A stretch of 64,000 bases of DNA, taken from assembly GCA_965153355.1 (NCBI GenBank), contig OZ231126.1, forward strand, positions 108,624,001 through 108,688,000. Reading direction: 5' to 3'. The stretch comes from Flaccisagitta enflata (Eukaryota > Chaetognatha > Sagittoidea > Aphragmophora). Positions 46,140-57,022 of this stretch are shown here, piece by piece; position 1 is the stretch's first letter, and each line of letters opens with the position of its first letter. Both the position numbers and the translations under genes were made by a program. The notes under the pieces are model-generated. The model made no database searches, was not told the origin of the DNA, and saw nothing but the letters and a program-made list of their open reading frames with translations.

Positions 46140-47290
46140 TTCCCTTGTCAGTGAGCCTTACAAAGAGATCTGTGAAGATCTCTTTCAAAAAGAGATCACT
46201 GATTCTCATTTTGACGATCCTTTCCGGTCTGCCGAGGGTAAGGATTTGATTGAATACATAGCTGGGGAGTCTCGGTTGAATCCATACACTGATACTTTAA
46301 TGCACATACTGCGCCAGGACACACATTTCATTGGTACATATAGAATGTTATCTGCTTTAGTTACCAGTGGTTCTCAAGGGTTAATTGAAAACGCGTTGTA
46401 TGGGGATCGTTTGCATTTGTCTCTGGCTCTACAGGAAATTGCAGTCTTACATGATGTTAACAAACAAAAGAACATAGAGTTGGATGCGCCGCCTCTGTTC
46501 AAGGACTTCCGGGAGGTGAAACGACTGGTCAAAGAATACAAATTAAAGAATACAAATTATCTAAACAAATTGCTAAAAATTTGAAATATTATTTAGCTGT
46601 GCAACAGAATTCTAAAGAAATAGAGCTAATGAAAAGTGTTTTGAACAATAAAGAAAATGAAGAAGTGGATTTGTTAAAACGCACTTCCCCTTTTTTTAGA
46701 ACTCTGTATAACGAAAAAGAGTCTTTTATCATTGATAGTGGCTTGTTACTTAAGATAAGATTTCCTCTAGAATTTGAAAGTCACGTGATCACTGTCGTTT
46801 TGCCACCGGAAGACGCTCGTCGGAAATTTTTGCAGATACATAATAAAGCACACAGGCAATTTCTTTATTGTTATTCTGTCTTTTGTCGGTCCTTTTTCAC
46901 AATAGGTGCCATTAATTTGGCGCTAGATACTTGTCAAAAATGTGTTATTTGCGAAGTTCAAAAATACAGAAAAAAGTTGAAGTGTGAACGGTTGAATGTT
47001 CACTCTGACACAACCAGCTGGGCTATTGATCATAAGGGTGGTATCAATATGGGTGGTAGCAAACCAGCCTATATTTTGTGTGCGGTAGAGCTAAATTATC
47101 GTTTGGTCAATTTTACAATGGTGAATGATTTGAGTGCAGAAACAACAGCCGATGCTTTATTTACAAATATTTTTTCAGTCTACGGCTTGGCGGTCACACT
47201 TATAAGTGACCGTTCCAAATCTTTCGAATCTTTCGATACCAACTCCACCACCTATTCTATTTTGTCTGTTTTATGGAAAAATGTATATCC
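46140..47290 (+). pseudogene. Gypsy-like integrase region, 3' truncated
   Basis: Two overlapping frames (to 46584, then 46581-47324) encode the segment between RNase H and integrase and then the integrase. The latter has the N-terminal zinc-binding pattern (His pair in LQIHNKAHRQ, then CQKCVIC) and two of the three DDE residues: Asp in SWAIDHKGG and Asp in LISDRSKSFE. The catalytic Glu and C-terminus are absent because the sequence changes at about 47.29 kb into an antisense LINE fragment. It would have integrated the retroelement cDNA and is inactive now. Confidence 0.7.
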
Positions 47291-47660
47291 TGGTATCAGG
47301 TTCCTGAGTTCATCCTCAGTGTAGCCGTGATTTTGTTTGTCGTTAAAGTGAGTTTCTGTGATCGCTATAATGTTTGGTTTATTTGATTCATTGGACAGAT
47401 TTTGGATGAAGATTTTAAAACTACTTAGTTTTGATAGAATATTAGCTATGTTTAATGTTAGTATCTTCAAGCCGCAATTGTCTGAAACTTTTTGTCGCTT
47501 TAGAAAATCCAGGAATTCAGCCTCAGTGTAGTACAAACTGTCACTGAAACTAGTATGGATTTCGTTAATCGTATCATCTTCATCAATCTGATATATATTG
47601 TTTAGGTCTTTTGTCACGTCATCTAATATGTCATCAAAATCTTGGGTAGCTTGAATGAAT
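47290..47660 (-). pseudogene. LINE endonuclease N-terminal fragment (third LINE family)
   Basis: Minus-strand frame with LKILTLNIANILSKLSSF and IIAITETHFNDK, then GYTEDELRNLIPGYTFFHK. This is the typical start of a CR1/L2-like AP endonuclease (ITET motif and an IPGY-type loop). It is a short piece truncating the retroelement integrase. Confidence 0.65.
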
Positions 47661-48105
47661 TTTGAACATTGTTGTCAGGTTTTGATTTTTTGGCGTAGAT
47701 TGTATCTTCATGATGGAGCACGGACGCGTAGTTGAGAAGCAGTCCAGGGGGCCGCATAACCCCCACTACACATCATTGTCCGTATCATTGCTTAGGGTTA
47801 ATCACTCCCCAACATAACGTTTACGCGAGTCTTTCTTGATATTGGTAACTTTCAGTTATCTTTCTTTTTTAGTTTTCTCTTTTCTTTCTTGATTAGAACC
47901 GCCGAGTTGCAGAGTCTAACTGTTTAGTTTTCTTTGTTTCATAGGCCTTCACTCCGAGGCGAATGGAGAAAAAAAAAAAAAAAAAGGTTAATTGATCCAC
48001 AAAGTTTCTCTTCTACCTTTCAGGGACATAAAAATACTTTAAAAAACCTTAAAAACAGATTTTTGACCAACGGATGGACAAACCGGCCGAAAAGTGGCTT
48101 ATAGA
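47660..48105. other. No gene recognised
   Basis: Includes an A18 run (47969-47986) and leads into the hairpin-ended repeat. Confidence 0.4.
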
Positions 48106-48122
48106 GTCGCGTAGCACGCGAC
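48106..48122. repeat. Hairpin GTCGCGTAGCACGCGAC, end of an interspersed repeat
   Basis: Preceded by CAACGGATGGACAAACCGG and GGCTTATAGA and followed by TAAAAA, matching 23.55 kb. Confidence 0.75.
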
Positions 48123-48550
48123 TAAAAAGAAATGAAAACGACAGGGAAGGGAGAGTCATCTTGAGGTGAAAACAACAGTCAAGATGTAATCAAAATAATT
48201 AAAGCGCCAGAGCCAGTCCACACTTCCAGAAGCTTTATATCGATGACTGATTAAACACAAAAAATAGCCATGATGTAAGTTTTCTCATAAGATCCCCAAG
48301 ACGTTGTCCCAAGCTATTGAGACCGCGATTTCTGAATTCCTCGTGAAAAATTATGCGGAAAATGATAAAACCGTGCCTTTTTGGCAAAACCAAAATTTAA
48401 AATCACATTCGTTTTCATCACCACTACCCTCAATTATTTTGCCGCCATTTTTTTTGTCAGATGGAATCTGTTTCCCTCTTTGAAACTTCGGCGTAGTCTA
48501 TGATGTTGCAGGGCAAATTCAGATATCAACCGATAAAGAATCGAAGAAGA

Positions 48551-48600
48551 AGATGAAGAAGAAGAAGAAGAAGAAGAAGAAGAAGAAGAAGAAGAAGAAA
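48551..48600. repeat. (GAA)n microsatellite
   Basis: About 17 GAA units with GAT interruptions at the ends. Confidence 0.9.
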
Positions 48601-48760
48601 AAGATGAAAACAATGAAAAATACAGCCCCTGCCCACCCACACGCGACTGGTGTATCCCGGCCTTGTTATATATATTGGCAACAAAAGAAATCCACCTCAA
48701 ACAGATAGAATCTATTGGTGTCATGCGAGGTTCAACTGTAATTGATTGAACAAATACAGG

Positions 48761-48933
48761 CACACACACACATTCACACTCACACTCACACACACACACG
48801 CACACACACACACATACACACACACACACTCACACTCACACAGCGACATATAGACACACAAGCTGTAACTGATTGATTAAATACAGACATGCACACACAC
48901 AAACACACACACAAACACACACACACACAAACA

Positions 48934-49002
<69 letters not shown>
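48761..49002. repeat. (CA)n microsatellite, interrupted
   Basis: Two CA blocks separated by a short unique segment; that segment (AACTGATTGA..ACAGACATGC) is itself duplicated from just upstream. Confidence 0.9.
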
Positions 49003-49009
49003 CAACATA

Positions 49010-49620
49010 TAGACATACAGAAATTTAGAACGAAGGGGATCACAGATTTTCTCATCTGGCGCGACCAAAATGACTTCAAGAGATACCGCCTTGATTAAAC
49101 CGTTTGCAACGCTATGCGACGATGAGTATAGGCCTGAGCGTCTTACATATTGTAGATATATGTAAGATGCACCTACCTTTCAAACTGCATCAAAATACGA
49201 GCACTTTAAGTCGGCCAAACAGAAGTTTTAATACATTTTTGTTTTGTAGTAATGTCACTCTAAAATTTAAGAATATCCTAATTTGCATCGTTGAAACATT
49301 CATGAATTTAGTAAACAATTCCGGTGGGGAATATTTATAATTACGATATGTCAGGTGAATAGCAGGCATTAATCAACACTGAGATTAGCGCAAAAAAAAT
49401 CATTTTTTTAATAAATATTGAATTTAATAATTGTAATTATCATTACTATATGGAAACTCAGATATTGCGATGGCAAAAACTTTGTTCCAGACTGTCTCCT
49501 TGTGATGGAGATATCTTCATAATTATATTGCTATATAATTATCATGATTAGTTTTAAAAATTAAAGATATATCCCTGCATGGACGGCAAAGGCGTATTGT
49601 CGCGGGGTTCTCATCTACTG
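49010..49620. other. No gene recognised
   Basis: AT-rich unique sequence without supported features. Confidence 0.4.
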
Positions 49621-49631
49621 CTAAAACTTAC

Positions 49632-49672
<41 letters not shown>

Positions 49673-49735
49673 AATGATGATGATGATGTTGATGATGATG
49701 ATGATGATGAATAACAACAACAACAACAACAGCGG
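49632..49735. repeat. (ATG)n and (AAC)n microsatellite
   Basis: About 75 nt of ATG with a few changes, followed by six AAC units. Confidence 0.9.
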
Positions 49736-50014
49736 CAGCGAGTGGCAGAAGCAGAAACAAAGACAGCAACCGTAACAGTATAGCATAGGAGATGAAGGAC
49801 CTCACCCCCAGGAAATTAGCGGAAATTATTGATAGTCTCAAAGCGGAAATTAGATGAAATTATTTTTACTTTACCATTCTTTTATATGCACCCCCCTTGC
49901 ATGCAGCTACATGCAGCTTGTTGCATGCAGCTACATGCAGCAATCTGCAGTCACACGCTCTCACATGCAGCGCTTCCCTCTCACTCCATTCATGTTTTAA
50001 ACAAAAAAAAGTCA

Positions 50015-50100
50015 GTGCTTCCCGCAGGATTCAAACCCGCGAAACATCGCAATGTTTGGACTCTCACCGCGATGCTCTAACCATTATGCTATGGGAGCAC
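50015..50100 (-). tRNA. tRNA-like sequence (possible tRNA pseudogene or SINE head)
   Basis: On the minus strand it starts GTGCTCCCATAGCATAATGG (A-box-like TAGCATAATGG) and contains the B-box-like GGGTTTGAATCC. The ends GTGCTCC and GGAAGCAC can pair in six of seven positions, like an acceptor stem. A T7 run follows within 8 nt, a Pol III terminator. The anticodon arm does not fold in a standard way; the middle (CATCGC...GCGATG) forms a stem with an 18-nt loop. I therefore favour a tRNA-derived pseudogene or SINE head over a functional tRNA. Confidence 0.4.
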
Positions 50101-50315
50101 ATGCGACATCACTGGAGACCTAAGCAACCAAATCTAAAAGAACAATGAGACCAGAACTTGAAGGGAGGAGAGTTGCGGTTTTGATTTTGCAATCAATACA
50201 TTCAATTGGAAGGGTTGCAAGTTCGCATCCAGCTTGTCACTTGACTTTTTTGCTTTGCATGATTGATTAGGGTTGGTCTTGGATGTTTTCAATCCAGTTC
50301 ACATAGTATGGTGCG

Positions 50316-50644
50316 CGTAACAGTCGCGCGTGACGTGTAATGGCCGCGCGTGATGCGTAACGGCCGCGCGTGACGCATAACGGCCGCGCGTGAAGCGTAA
50401 CAGCCACGCGTGAAGCATAACTGCCTCGCGTGAAGCGTAATGGCCACACGTGACGCGTAACGGACGCGCGTGACGCATAACGGCCGCGCATGACGTGTAA
50501 TGGCCACGCATGATGCGTAACGGCCGTGCGTGACGGGTAATGGCCGCGCATAATGTGTAACGGCCATGCGTAACACGTTATAGACGCGCGCGACACAACG
50601 ACCGCATGTGACTTGTAATTGCAGCGCATGATGCGTAACGGTTG
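50316..50644. repeat. 20-bp satellite A (CGTAACGGCCGCGCGTGACG type)
   Basis: About 16 degenerate 20-bp units, CpG-rich. The array continues at 51155-51273 and 52007-52040 because two transposons have inserted into it. Confidence 0.9.
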
Positions 50645-51154
50645 GGTGCTTCACATAGCAAAAGTTGGTTACCTCTTTTCACCCTCTTTACCTAATGTGG
50701 AGTGGCCAAATTTAGGACCCTTACCATTTTTTTTTCATCGAAAATGGTTCATCTTCCTTTTTCTAGAAAATGGATTTTGAGAACCTAATTTGCATAATGC
50801 AGTGGGATAAAACAATATGCTGACATTCCTTGAATTACAATTTTACAAATTTTTACTCTTCATAGAATTTTTAATCTGCCTTTTTATAAGTATTTTCATA
50901 GCTTATATTCTTATATCTTAGTTTATTTTTACATGTATCATGATTTTCTAAAACAAATAATTATCCCTTTTATAACAAAACTACACAGGATTTTGCTGAA
51001 TTCAGGGAAATCTGTAGAAACTTTTGGGCCAAAACAAAAACGGAAGATGAAGGAATTTAAAAAAAAAGAAAATGGTCATCTTCATGATTTTTGCATCTCC
51101 ACATTACCCAAGTAGGGTAAAGGGATACTCCCAACTTTTGCTATGTGAAGCACC
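50645..51154. mobile_element. Non-autonomous DNA transposon (MITE-like), 510 bp
   Basis: Termini are perfect inverted repeats of 24 bp beginning GGTGCTTCACATAGCAAAAG and ending in the complement. Similarity continues imperfectly for about 60 bp (to TAATGTGGAG). It interrupts the 20-bp satellite. No coding capacity is seen. No clear target-site duplication can be read because the flanks are repetitive, so the superfamily is open. Confidence 0.8.
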
Positions 51155-51273
51155 AAAGGCGTAATGGCCCCGCGTATTACCCGTAACGACCCTGCATAAT
51201 GCGTAGCGGCTGCACGTGATGCCTAATGGCCCTGTGTGACAGGTAACCGCTGTGTGTGACGCATATCGCCACG

Positions 51274-51368
51274 CAGGGGCGTATTTGACGGGGCGTCAGG
51301 GGCAGCAGCTGCTGCCCTTTTTGTTGGGGCACAAAACGCATCGGGACACAAATGAGAAAGAGAGAGAG

Positions 51369-51399
<31 letters not shown>

Positions 51400-52006
51400 G
51401 TAAGAGAAAGAGAAAGAGAAAGAGAAAGAGAAAGAGAAAGAGAGAGAGGAGGTTCCAAATGTTTCCAGCAGTAATACAATAGGGTTTTATGGGATTGATC
51501 TACAGAGCCTATTGATCCCCTTGGCCATTCAATCATCAACCAAATCTATCTGAATCATTACTGGTTTCCAAGTTTTCACCAAAAAATTGAAATTCTCGTT
51601 AAAAACGTCCGATGGAAAACAATTCTGCTTTACCCCAAGATGCGAAAAGTACAATGCTCCAAATGTGACAAAATTTTTGACAATATCTATGCTTCTTCAG
51701 GTTCTGTTTCCGTTTTGATAATTGTATGAGATTTACATAGGATGAATTGTTGCACATGCCACATCATATGACAAAACACTATTCTTGGGCTTGTTTATGC
51801 TTTGTATAGTAAACATTTTACACTGTAGTAAAGCAGACTTCCTTATATATGATACCACAATAGTCACATGATAAAGCAATACTAGTAAATAATATTAGTT
51901 GCGTTATTAGCTACATAAGTAATAGAAAAATTATTGGGACACAAGCCTCGTTGGGACACAGATTTTGGCTTGCTGCCCCCAAAATTTGGGCTCAAATACG
52001 CCCCTG
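51274..52006. mobile_element. Non-autonomous hAT-type DNA transposon, 733 bp
   Basis: Terminal inverted repeats CAGGGGCGTATTTGA (15 bp, perfect) are flanked by an 8-bp direct repeat TCGCCACG on both sides (51266-51273 and 52007-52014), the target-site duplication length of hAT elements. The interior has a GAGA/AAAGAG microsatellite (51358-51450), subterminal GGGGCAGCA copies in opposite orientation, and no ORF. It is inserted in the 20-bp satellite, and its perfect TSD indicates a fairly recent event. Confidence 0.92.
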
Positions 52007-52040
52007 TCGCCACGCATGACACGTAACAGCCGCGTGTGGC

Positions 52041-52685
52041 ACTTAAAAGCCTCAGCGACCTAATCCCGGCCTCAACAACCTAATCCCAGTCTCGACAACC
52101 TAATCCCAGCCTTGACAACCTAATCCCGGCCTAGACGACCTAAACCCAGCCTTGATGACATAATCCCAGCCACGACGACCCAATCCCAGCCTCAACAACC
52201 TAATCCTGGTTTCAACGACCTAATTTTGGCCTCAATGACCTAATTCCCGCCTCAACGCCCTAATTCCAGCCTCAATAACCTAATTCCGTCCTGAACGACC
52301 TAATCCCAGCCTCATCGACCTAATCCTGGCCTCAACGACCTAACCCCGGCCGCAATGACCTTATCCCGGCCTCAACAACCTAATCTCGGCCTCAACAACC
52401 TAATCCCAGCCTCAACAACCTAATCCCAGCCTCAACAACCTTATTCCAGCCTCAACGACCTAATCCCAGCCTCAACACCCAATCCCGACCTCAATTACCT
52501 ACTCCCAGCCTCAACAACCTACTCCCGGCCTCAACAACCTAATCTCGGCCTCACCGACCTAATCCCATCCTCAATGACCTAATTCCGGCGTCAATGACCT
52601 TATTCCGGCCTCAACGACCTAATCCCGGCCTTATCGACCCAATCCCGGCCTCAACGACCTACTCCCGGCCTCAACTACCTAATCA
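52041..52685. repeat. 20-bp satellite B (CCTCAACGACCTAATCCCGG type)
   Basis: More than 30 tandem 20-bp units with point changes, directly abutting the end of satellite A. No sequence similarity between the two units is obvious, yet the period is the same. Confidence 0.92.
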
Positions 52686-53025
52686 GTGTGGTGCACGTGT
52701 TCATCGTAAACCCTTGTTTCTGAATTTTGCAAAAGATTGACAAAGATATTTCAGGAAATGTCTAACATTTTTTTTTTTCTTGAATGAAGAAAGTCATTTG
52801 AAAGTATTCAATAAAACAGCGGCGTAATGAATGTTGACAACAGAGGCAAAGTCGTTCTCTAGTATTTGTCAACAATCTCGGCCGCTTTGGAGATGTTGAC
52901 GTTTCTCCAATCGCATCCCCCTTCCACCAACATCTTTGATTTTACCGCCGCCACTGAGTAGCTTCACTACACCCCATCTTCGTCAAAGTCATCATCCTCA
53001 ATCTCGTCATCGTCGTCGTCATCGT

Positions 53026-53045
53026 CATTGTCGTCGTCGTTGTCG

Positions 53046-53080
<35 letters not shown>

Positions 53081-53155
53081 GGCGTTGTTGGCATTGTTGT
53101 TGTTGTTGTTGTTGTTGTTGGCGTTGTGTTGTTGTCGTTGTCGTTGTTAATGCCG
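53026..53155. repeat. (TTG)n/(GTC)n microsatellite
   Basis: Trinucleotide run of about 130 nt. Preceding sequence (52.97-53.03 kb) is TCATCG-rich. Confidence 0.9.
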
Positions 53156-53159
53156 CGAC

Positions 53160-54410
53160 TGTTGACGCATTTTAAGACCAAGTTACCTGGAATTGGTGTT
53201 TCAATCAGGTTACGGTCAAAGAAATGACACTATTGTTACCATTGATTACCGAGAATTAATCTAATGACTGAATAAGCCTCTAATTCTTCCTTTATAAATT
53301 TAACCCTTTTAAAATTAATTCATCAAGTCAGTCCCACCTTCCAAAATAAGGAAAAAAACGTCATACCTGGACGAACGAAATATCACCGACTGTTGACATC
53401 CTCGTCTATCACTAGCCAGCCGGTCTATCTAATATTCCCCATAGTTTTGACATTAGAAAAAAAAGAAAAATTCTTTCACTGAAAGTGAAATGCGTAGAAG
53501 AACGTAGATGATAACTTGTTCGTTTAAGCCGCCTTTCAAGGGTGAGGTTCCATTTCTCAGATGCCTACTCAACTCAATAGAAAAGCCGCACTTTTGTAAG
53601 GCAAATTTTCATATTGAATTTCAAAATAATTAATTAAAATCTTTGACCATTAAAAAGCTCTTGAAAAGATCTCTCATTTGGCTCCAATCTGGCAATTCTA
53701 GCTTTATTCGTTTAGAAATGGCGTAAGAATGAGTAAAAACATTGTCATCATCAGTTTGCAATCCCATTAGAAAATGAGCATTTTTTACAAATCAGATGAT
53801 ACCTTGATAAGCTCTATACTAGCTCATAAACTGTTTGAAATACAGACTTGGGATTGAGTCGAGTAGTAACATACCAAATGTTAAAAATAAACAACATCAA
53901 CAACAACAACAACAACAATGTGGCGGTCTCCCCGGTTGATCATTTGTTTTTTGAGTCTTAACTTACTCGAGTTAGTTTTAACTTTCCTCCTCCGTCGCTC
54001 TCTCAATTCTAAAGATTCCAAATTTGCCCAAATTTGCCAAAGGCTCGCGCTAAGTATTTTCTCTTCTTTAGAACGTATATAAATTGGTTGAGAAATCGTT
54101 CGTCCTTAATTTTTCCTTATTTTTGCGTTTATAAGAAAGGAAGACAAAGTGATACTAATGGTTCTCTTATCCTTTTCAGATTGAATATGCGTAATATCAA
54201 TTAATGCCTGGTTACCCGTTTATGCTGGAATTACGTTGAAGTTTCGCAGGTACTAGATTGATAAGAGTTGATATTGGTTAATATAGACAAATATAGATTG
54301 ATTAAGATTAATATAGATCGAAGTTTTCTAACGTTTGTTTGTTTACAAAATAATGATTCTTATGAATAAAATTTTGCAGACGGAATTTGCGTCTCGTCAC
54401 TCTAACATCC
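53160..54410. other. No gene recognised
   Basis: AT-rich region between satellites and the BEL fragment. Could contain retroelement 5' sequence; no LTR boundaries were found. Confidence 0.4.
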
Positions 54411-54433
54411 GGTAACACGAGGAATTTAAAAAG

Positions 54434-55320
54434 ATGAATGCAGTTGAACGAATAAAATTCTGCTATGACCAGAAAATCTGCTTCAGGTGCTGTAATTCGC
54501 GCATTCATCGTTCTGATAGATGTCCAATGAAGTCAACTTGCAGTTGCGGCAGCACACGTCATAACGGCCTCATTCATTTGGATGAAGAAGGAAACAAAGA
54601 ATTTGGTGAATTTGTCAAGCAACGGAAAGAAGAAAGGGAAAAGGAGAAGGCAAAAGAAAAGGAAAAAGATTCTTCTAAAAGTAAGGAAACTACGTCGGCA
54701 GTTGCTGCAACAAATGTTGAAGTTGCTGCACAGCAAGAAGTCGCCGTTGCATCCAATGAGAATCAAGTTTTCAATGCCTCCGCCAAGATTAACTCCAAAA
54801 CCGTCTTCAGACCAATTGTGGCTCTCAAGATCATCAATCCTCAAAATGGTGAAGCCCGTGATGTGATGGCAATGCTAGACAAGGGCTCTGACAGCACATG
54901 TCTTTTGCATAAAACTGCTGTTGAGATGGGATTCAAACGTGAACCATGTGACATTGAAATGAGCACAATTTTGAAGCAGAATGAAAAAGTTAGAAGTGAA
55001 TTTTGTTCATTGAAGCTCAAGTCGCTGGACTCTGATTATGCTATGACTTCAAATGCTGTTGATGTGCAACAAATCCCCATGGATGTTGCTTCAATCCCCA
55101 AACAAGCTGATGTTGAATGTTATCCTCATTTGAAAGATGTCAAGATTTTGGAACTTGATCCAATGCCGCCGGAAGTGGAAGTTTTGGTTGGGTCTGACTT
55201 GGTCTTTACAATGATGCCTGAGAATGGATCTGTAATAGTCCACCGGGTTGAGGGCATTTTTCAAGTGGAGGCTTCAAATCTGGCAAACTATATGAAACTT
55301 GGGATTCTGGTACATTTTTA
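54434..55320 (+). pseudogene. BEL/Pao-type Gag-protease fragment
   Basis: The frame opens with ERIKFCYDQKICFRCCNSRIH and CPMKSTCSCGSTRHNGLIH, the Cys/His-rich nucleocapsid end common in BEL/Pao polyproteins. A Lys/Glu-rich linker follows, then a protease-like domain in which the active-site loop reads MLDKGSDSTCL. BEL proteases usually have D-S-G-S, so this copy has Lys where Ser is usual. LVGSDLVFTMMP near the end matches the conserved turn after the second beta-psi loop. After about 55.3 kb the similarity ends and no RT is found, so it is an isolated, 5'- and 3'-truncated piece. Confidence 0.7.
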
Positions 55321-55420
55321 CATGCTCTTTCCATCCAGAAGGGTTACCAGGCTCAAAAATGAAAAATTTTGCCGCAAATTGCCGCACATTGCAGCAACTT
55401 TGATGAAATTATGCGATTAA

Positions 55421-56162
55421 GATTTTTTTGTAAAACAATCATTTTTTTCTCAGTAAGAAGACAAAATGAGTTGATTTTATGGTACTTCTAGCAAAAATAA
55501 ACCAAAAATAGACATTGCAGCAACTTCCTTTTGCTGCAGCAGGTTGCTGTAAGTTCGCAAATACAATACTTCATTTTTTAGCTTCAAAAAAAGTGTAAAT
55601 GAAGAATTGCATGTTTTTTTGTGAAAAAAATATATCTTTTGCATGAATGTCCCTAATTACTACTGAAAAATGAGACACTGCAACAATTCTTTTTTTTTTT
55701 TTGTGCTGCCAAATAACTATTCTTAAGACATTTGCGTTAAACATAGAATAATTCTACATAACTAGGAATCATATAAGGAACTAGCTAAAACAACTTTGTT
55801 TGAACATAATGCAGAATATAATGCAGAATTTATTGTTGCTTACACTTTCATTCATGTTTTAATCTTTTAGTGACACAAGCACAGTTCCATATAGATGGCA
55901 GTGAAACAGAAGTACAATATGTTATTATATAGCAGTTGGATGTTATGCTTAGGGTTTCTTTTTTTCTTACACAATAGAAGATGATAAATGGTATAATTAG
56001 TACATTAATAAACACACACTTTGTTTCTTGGACTTGTTTCTTAGACATTTTTAGAACAATAAAACAACAATTCACAATGATAAATTGATGATATACAAAA
56101 ATTACAATGATGGTGAATTCCACAAAAACTTCAGAGTAAAAATGAAAAATTTTCATTCAACT
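55421..56162. other. No gene recognised
   Basis: AT-rich; 3' flank of both the BEL fragment (plus) and the MYND-like exon set (minus). Confidence 0.4.
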
Positions 56163-56864
56163 TCAGTCATCCGTTGTAATGCTGCTTCAAGACTGAATTC
56201 TTCATCAGAGTCATAAATTTCATCATCATCATTCACAACGCTAGCAATATTTGAATATCTAGTACTAGTTTCATCGTTATTTTGATCCCTGTTTTCTTGT
56301 GCAAAAGGTTTGACGCATAACTGGTTTGACATTATTCAAGCTACCTAAGAATTCATTGTTTTTACTCCATTTAAATCTGTTGGTGCTATTTTCGAAATTT
56401 TTAGTATTTTTAGGATGAGCCTTTTTGAATTCCACATGAAATTCTCGATGACGCTTATACCAGTCATACTCTGAAAAGATGAGTGATACTTTTTAATAGG
56501 TTTTGAGAGACATACAATGTGAGATAAAAAGAAGTTACACAGTACTTTTAAAAATTGTTCTCACCTGAGCATGCTTTGCTGCAATAGTGGAAGGGAAAGG
56601 TCAGCTCCTTACTTTCTACACATGCACGGCATGCTTGAAAACGGTTTTCACCAGTTTCTTTATTTTGACATTCACGTGATGAACATTGCATGAAGGGTAA
56701 TACCTAACAGATAAACTGAATAGATGTAATCTTAAGCAGAAAAATGAATGACACTTTGAATATTTCTTTATTACCTTTCTTATAGGAAAAGAAACCCTCG
56801 GTAAATAAGTCATGCTCCTTGGTATTTCAATGCAGTCCTCCATAATTGAGTAGAGTATGCGTTT
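56163..56864 (-). CDS. Three-exon candidate with MYND-like zinc finger and acidic C-terminus
   Basis: Exons 56864-56775, 56703-56565 and 56470-56163 have good donors (AAG|GTAATA, CAG|GTGAGA) and acceptors (TTGCAG, CTGTTAG, TTTTCAG). Exons 1-2 and 2-3 join in phase 0 and phase 1. Across exons 2-3 there is a cysteine/histidine pattern (CSSREC, CRAC, then HYCSKACS) followed by DWYKRHREFH, which is MYND-like; MYND fingers bind peptides. The frame breaks once near 56.33 kb; the next frame continues to an acidic end (YDSDEEFSLEAAL) with a stop at 56163. The 5' end is missing or belongs to the large gene just upstream, whose last codons sit in a GAGTAAGG donor-like context, but the phases do not match directly. 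Confidence 0.45.
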
Positions 56865-57022
56865 CTGCAAATATAGTTGTACCAATAAAATGCATTTATT
56901 GTATTTTTTGAGAGCTGGTAGGTATTACATGTTTCAAAAAGTAAAAAAAAACATGAATTTTTTTCTCAAACACAAACTCAATCTAATACTTCTAAAATAA
57001 CAAATAAGGTGAATTAGATGCC

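Noticed and set aside
40442-47330. Complete LTR retrotransposon
   Set aside because: No long terminal repeats were found, the parts are on both strands, and RT and integrase are interrupted.
48434-49079. Val/Cys or His/Thr repeat frames
   Set aside because: They are CA microsatellite translations.
50299-50654. Minus-strand frames with HARPL/RYASR-like repeats
   Set aside because: These are translations of the 20-bp satellite; a 20-bp unit shifts frame each unit so the pattern is an artefact.
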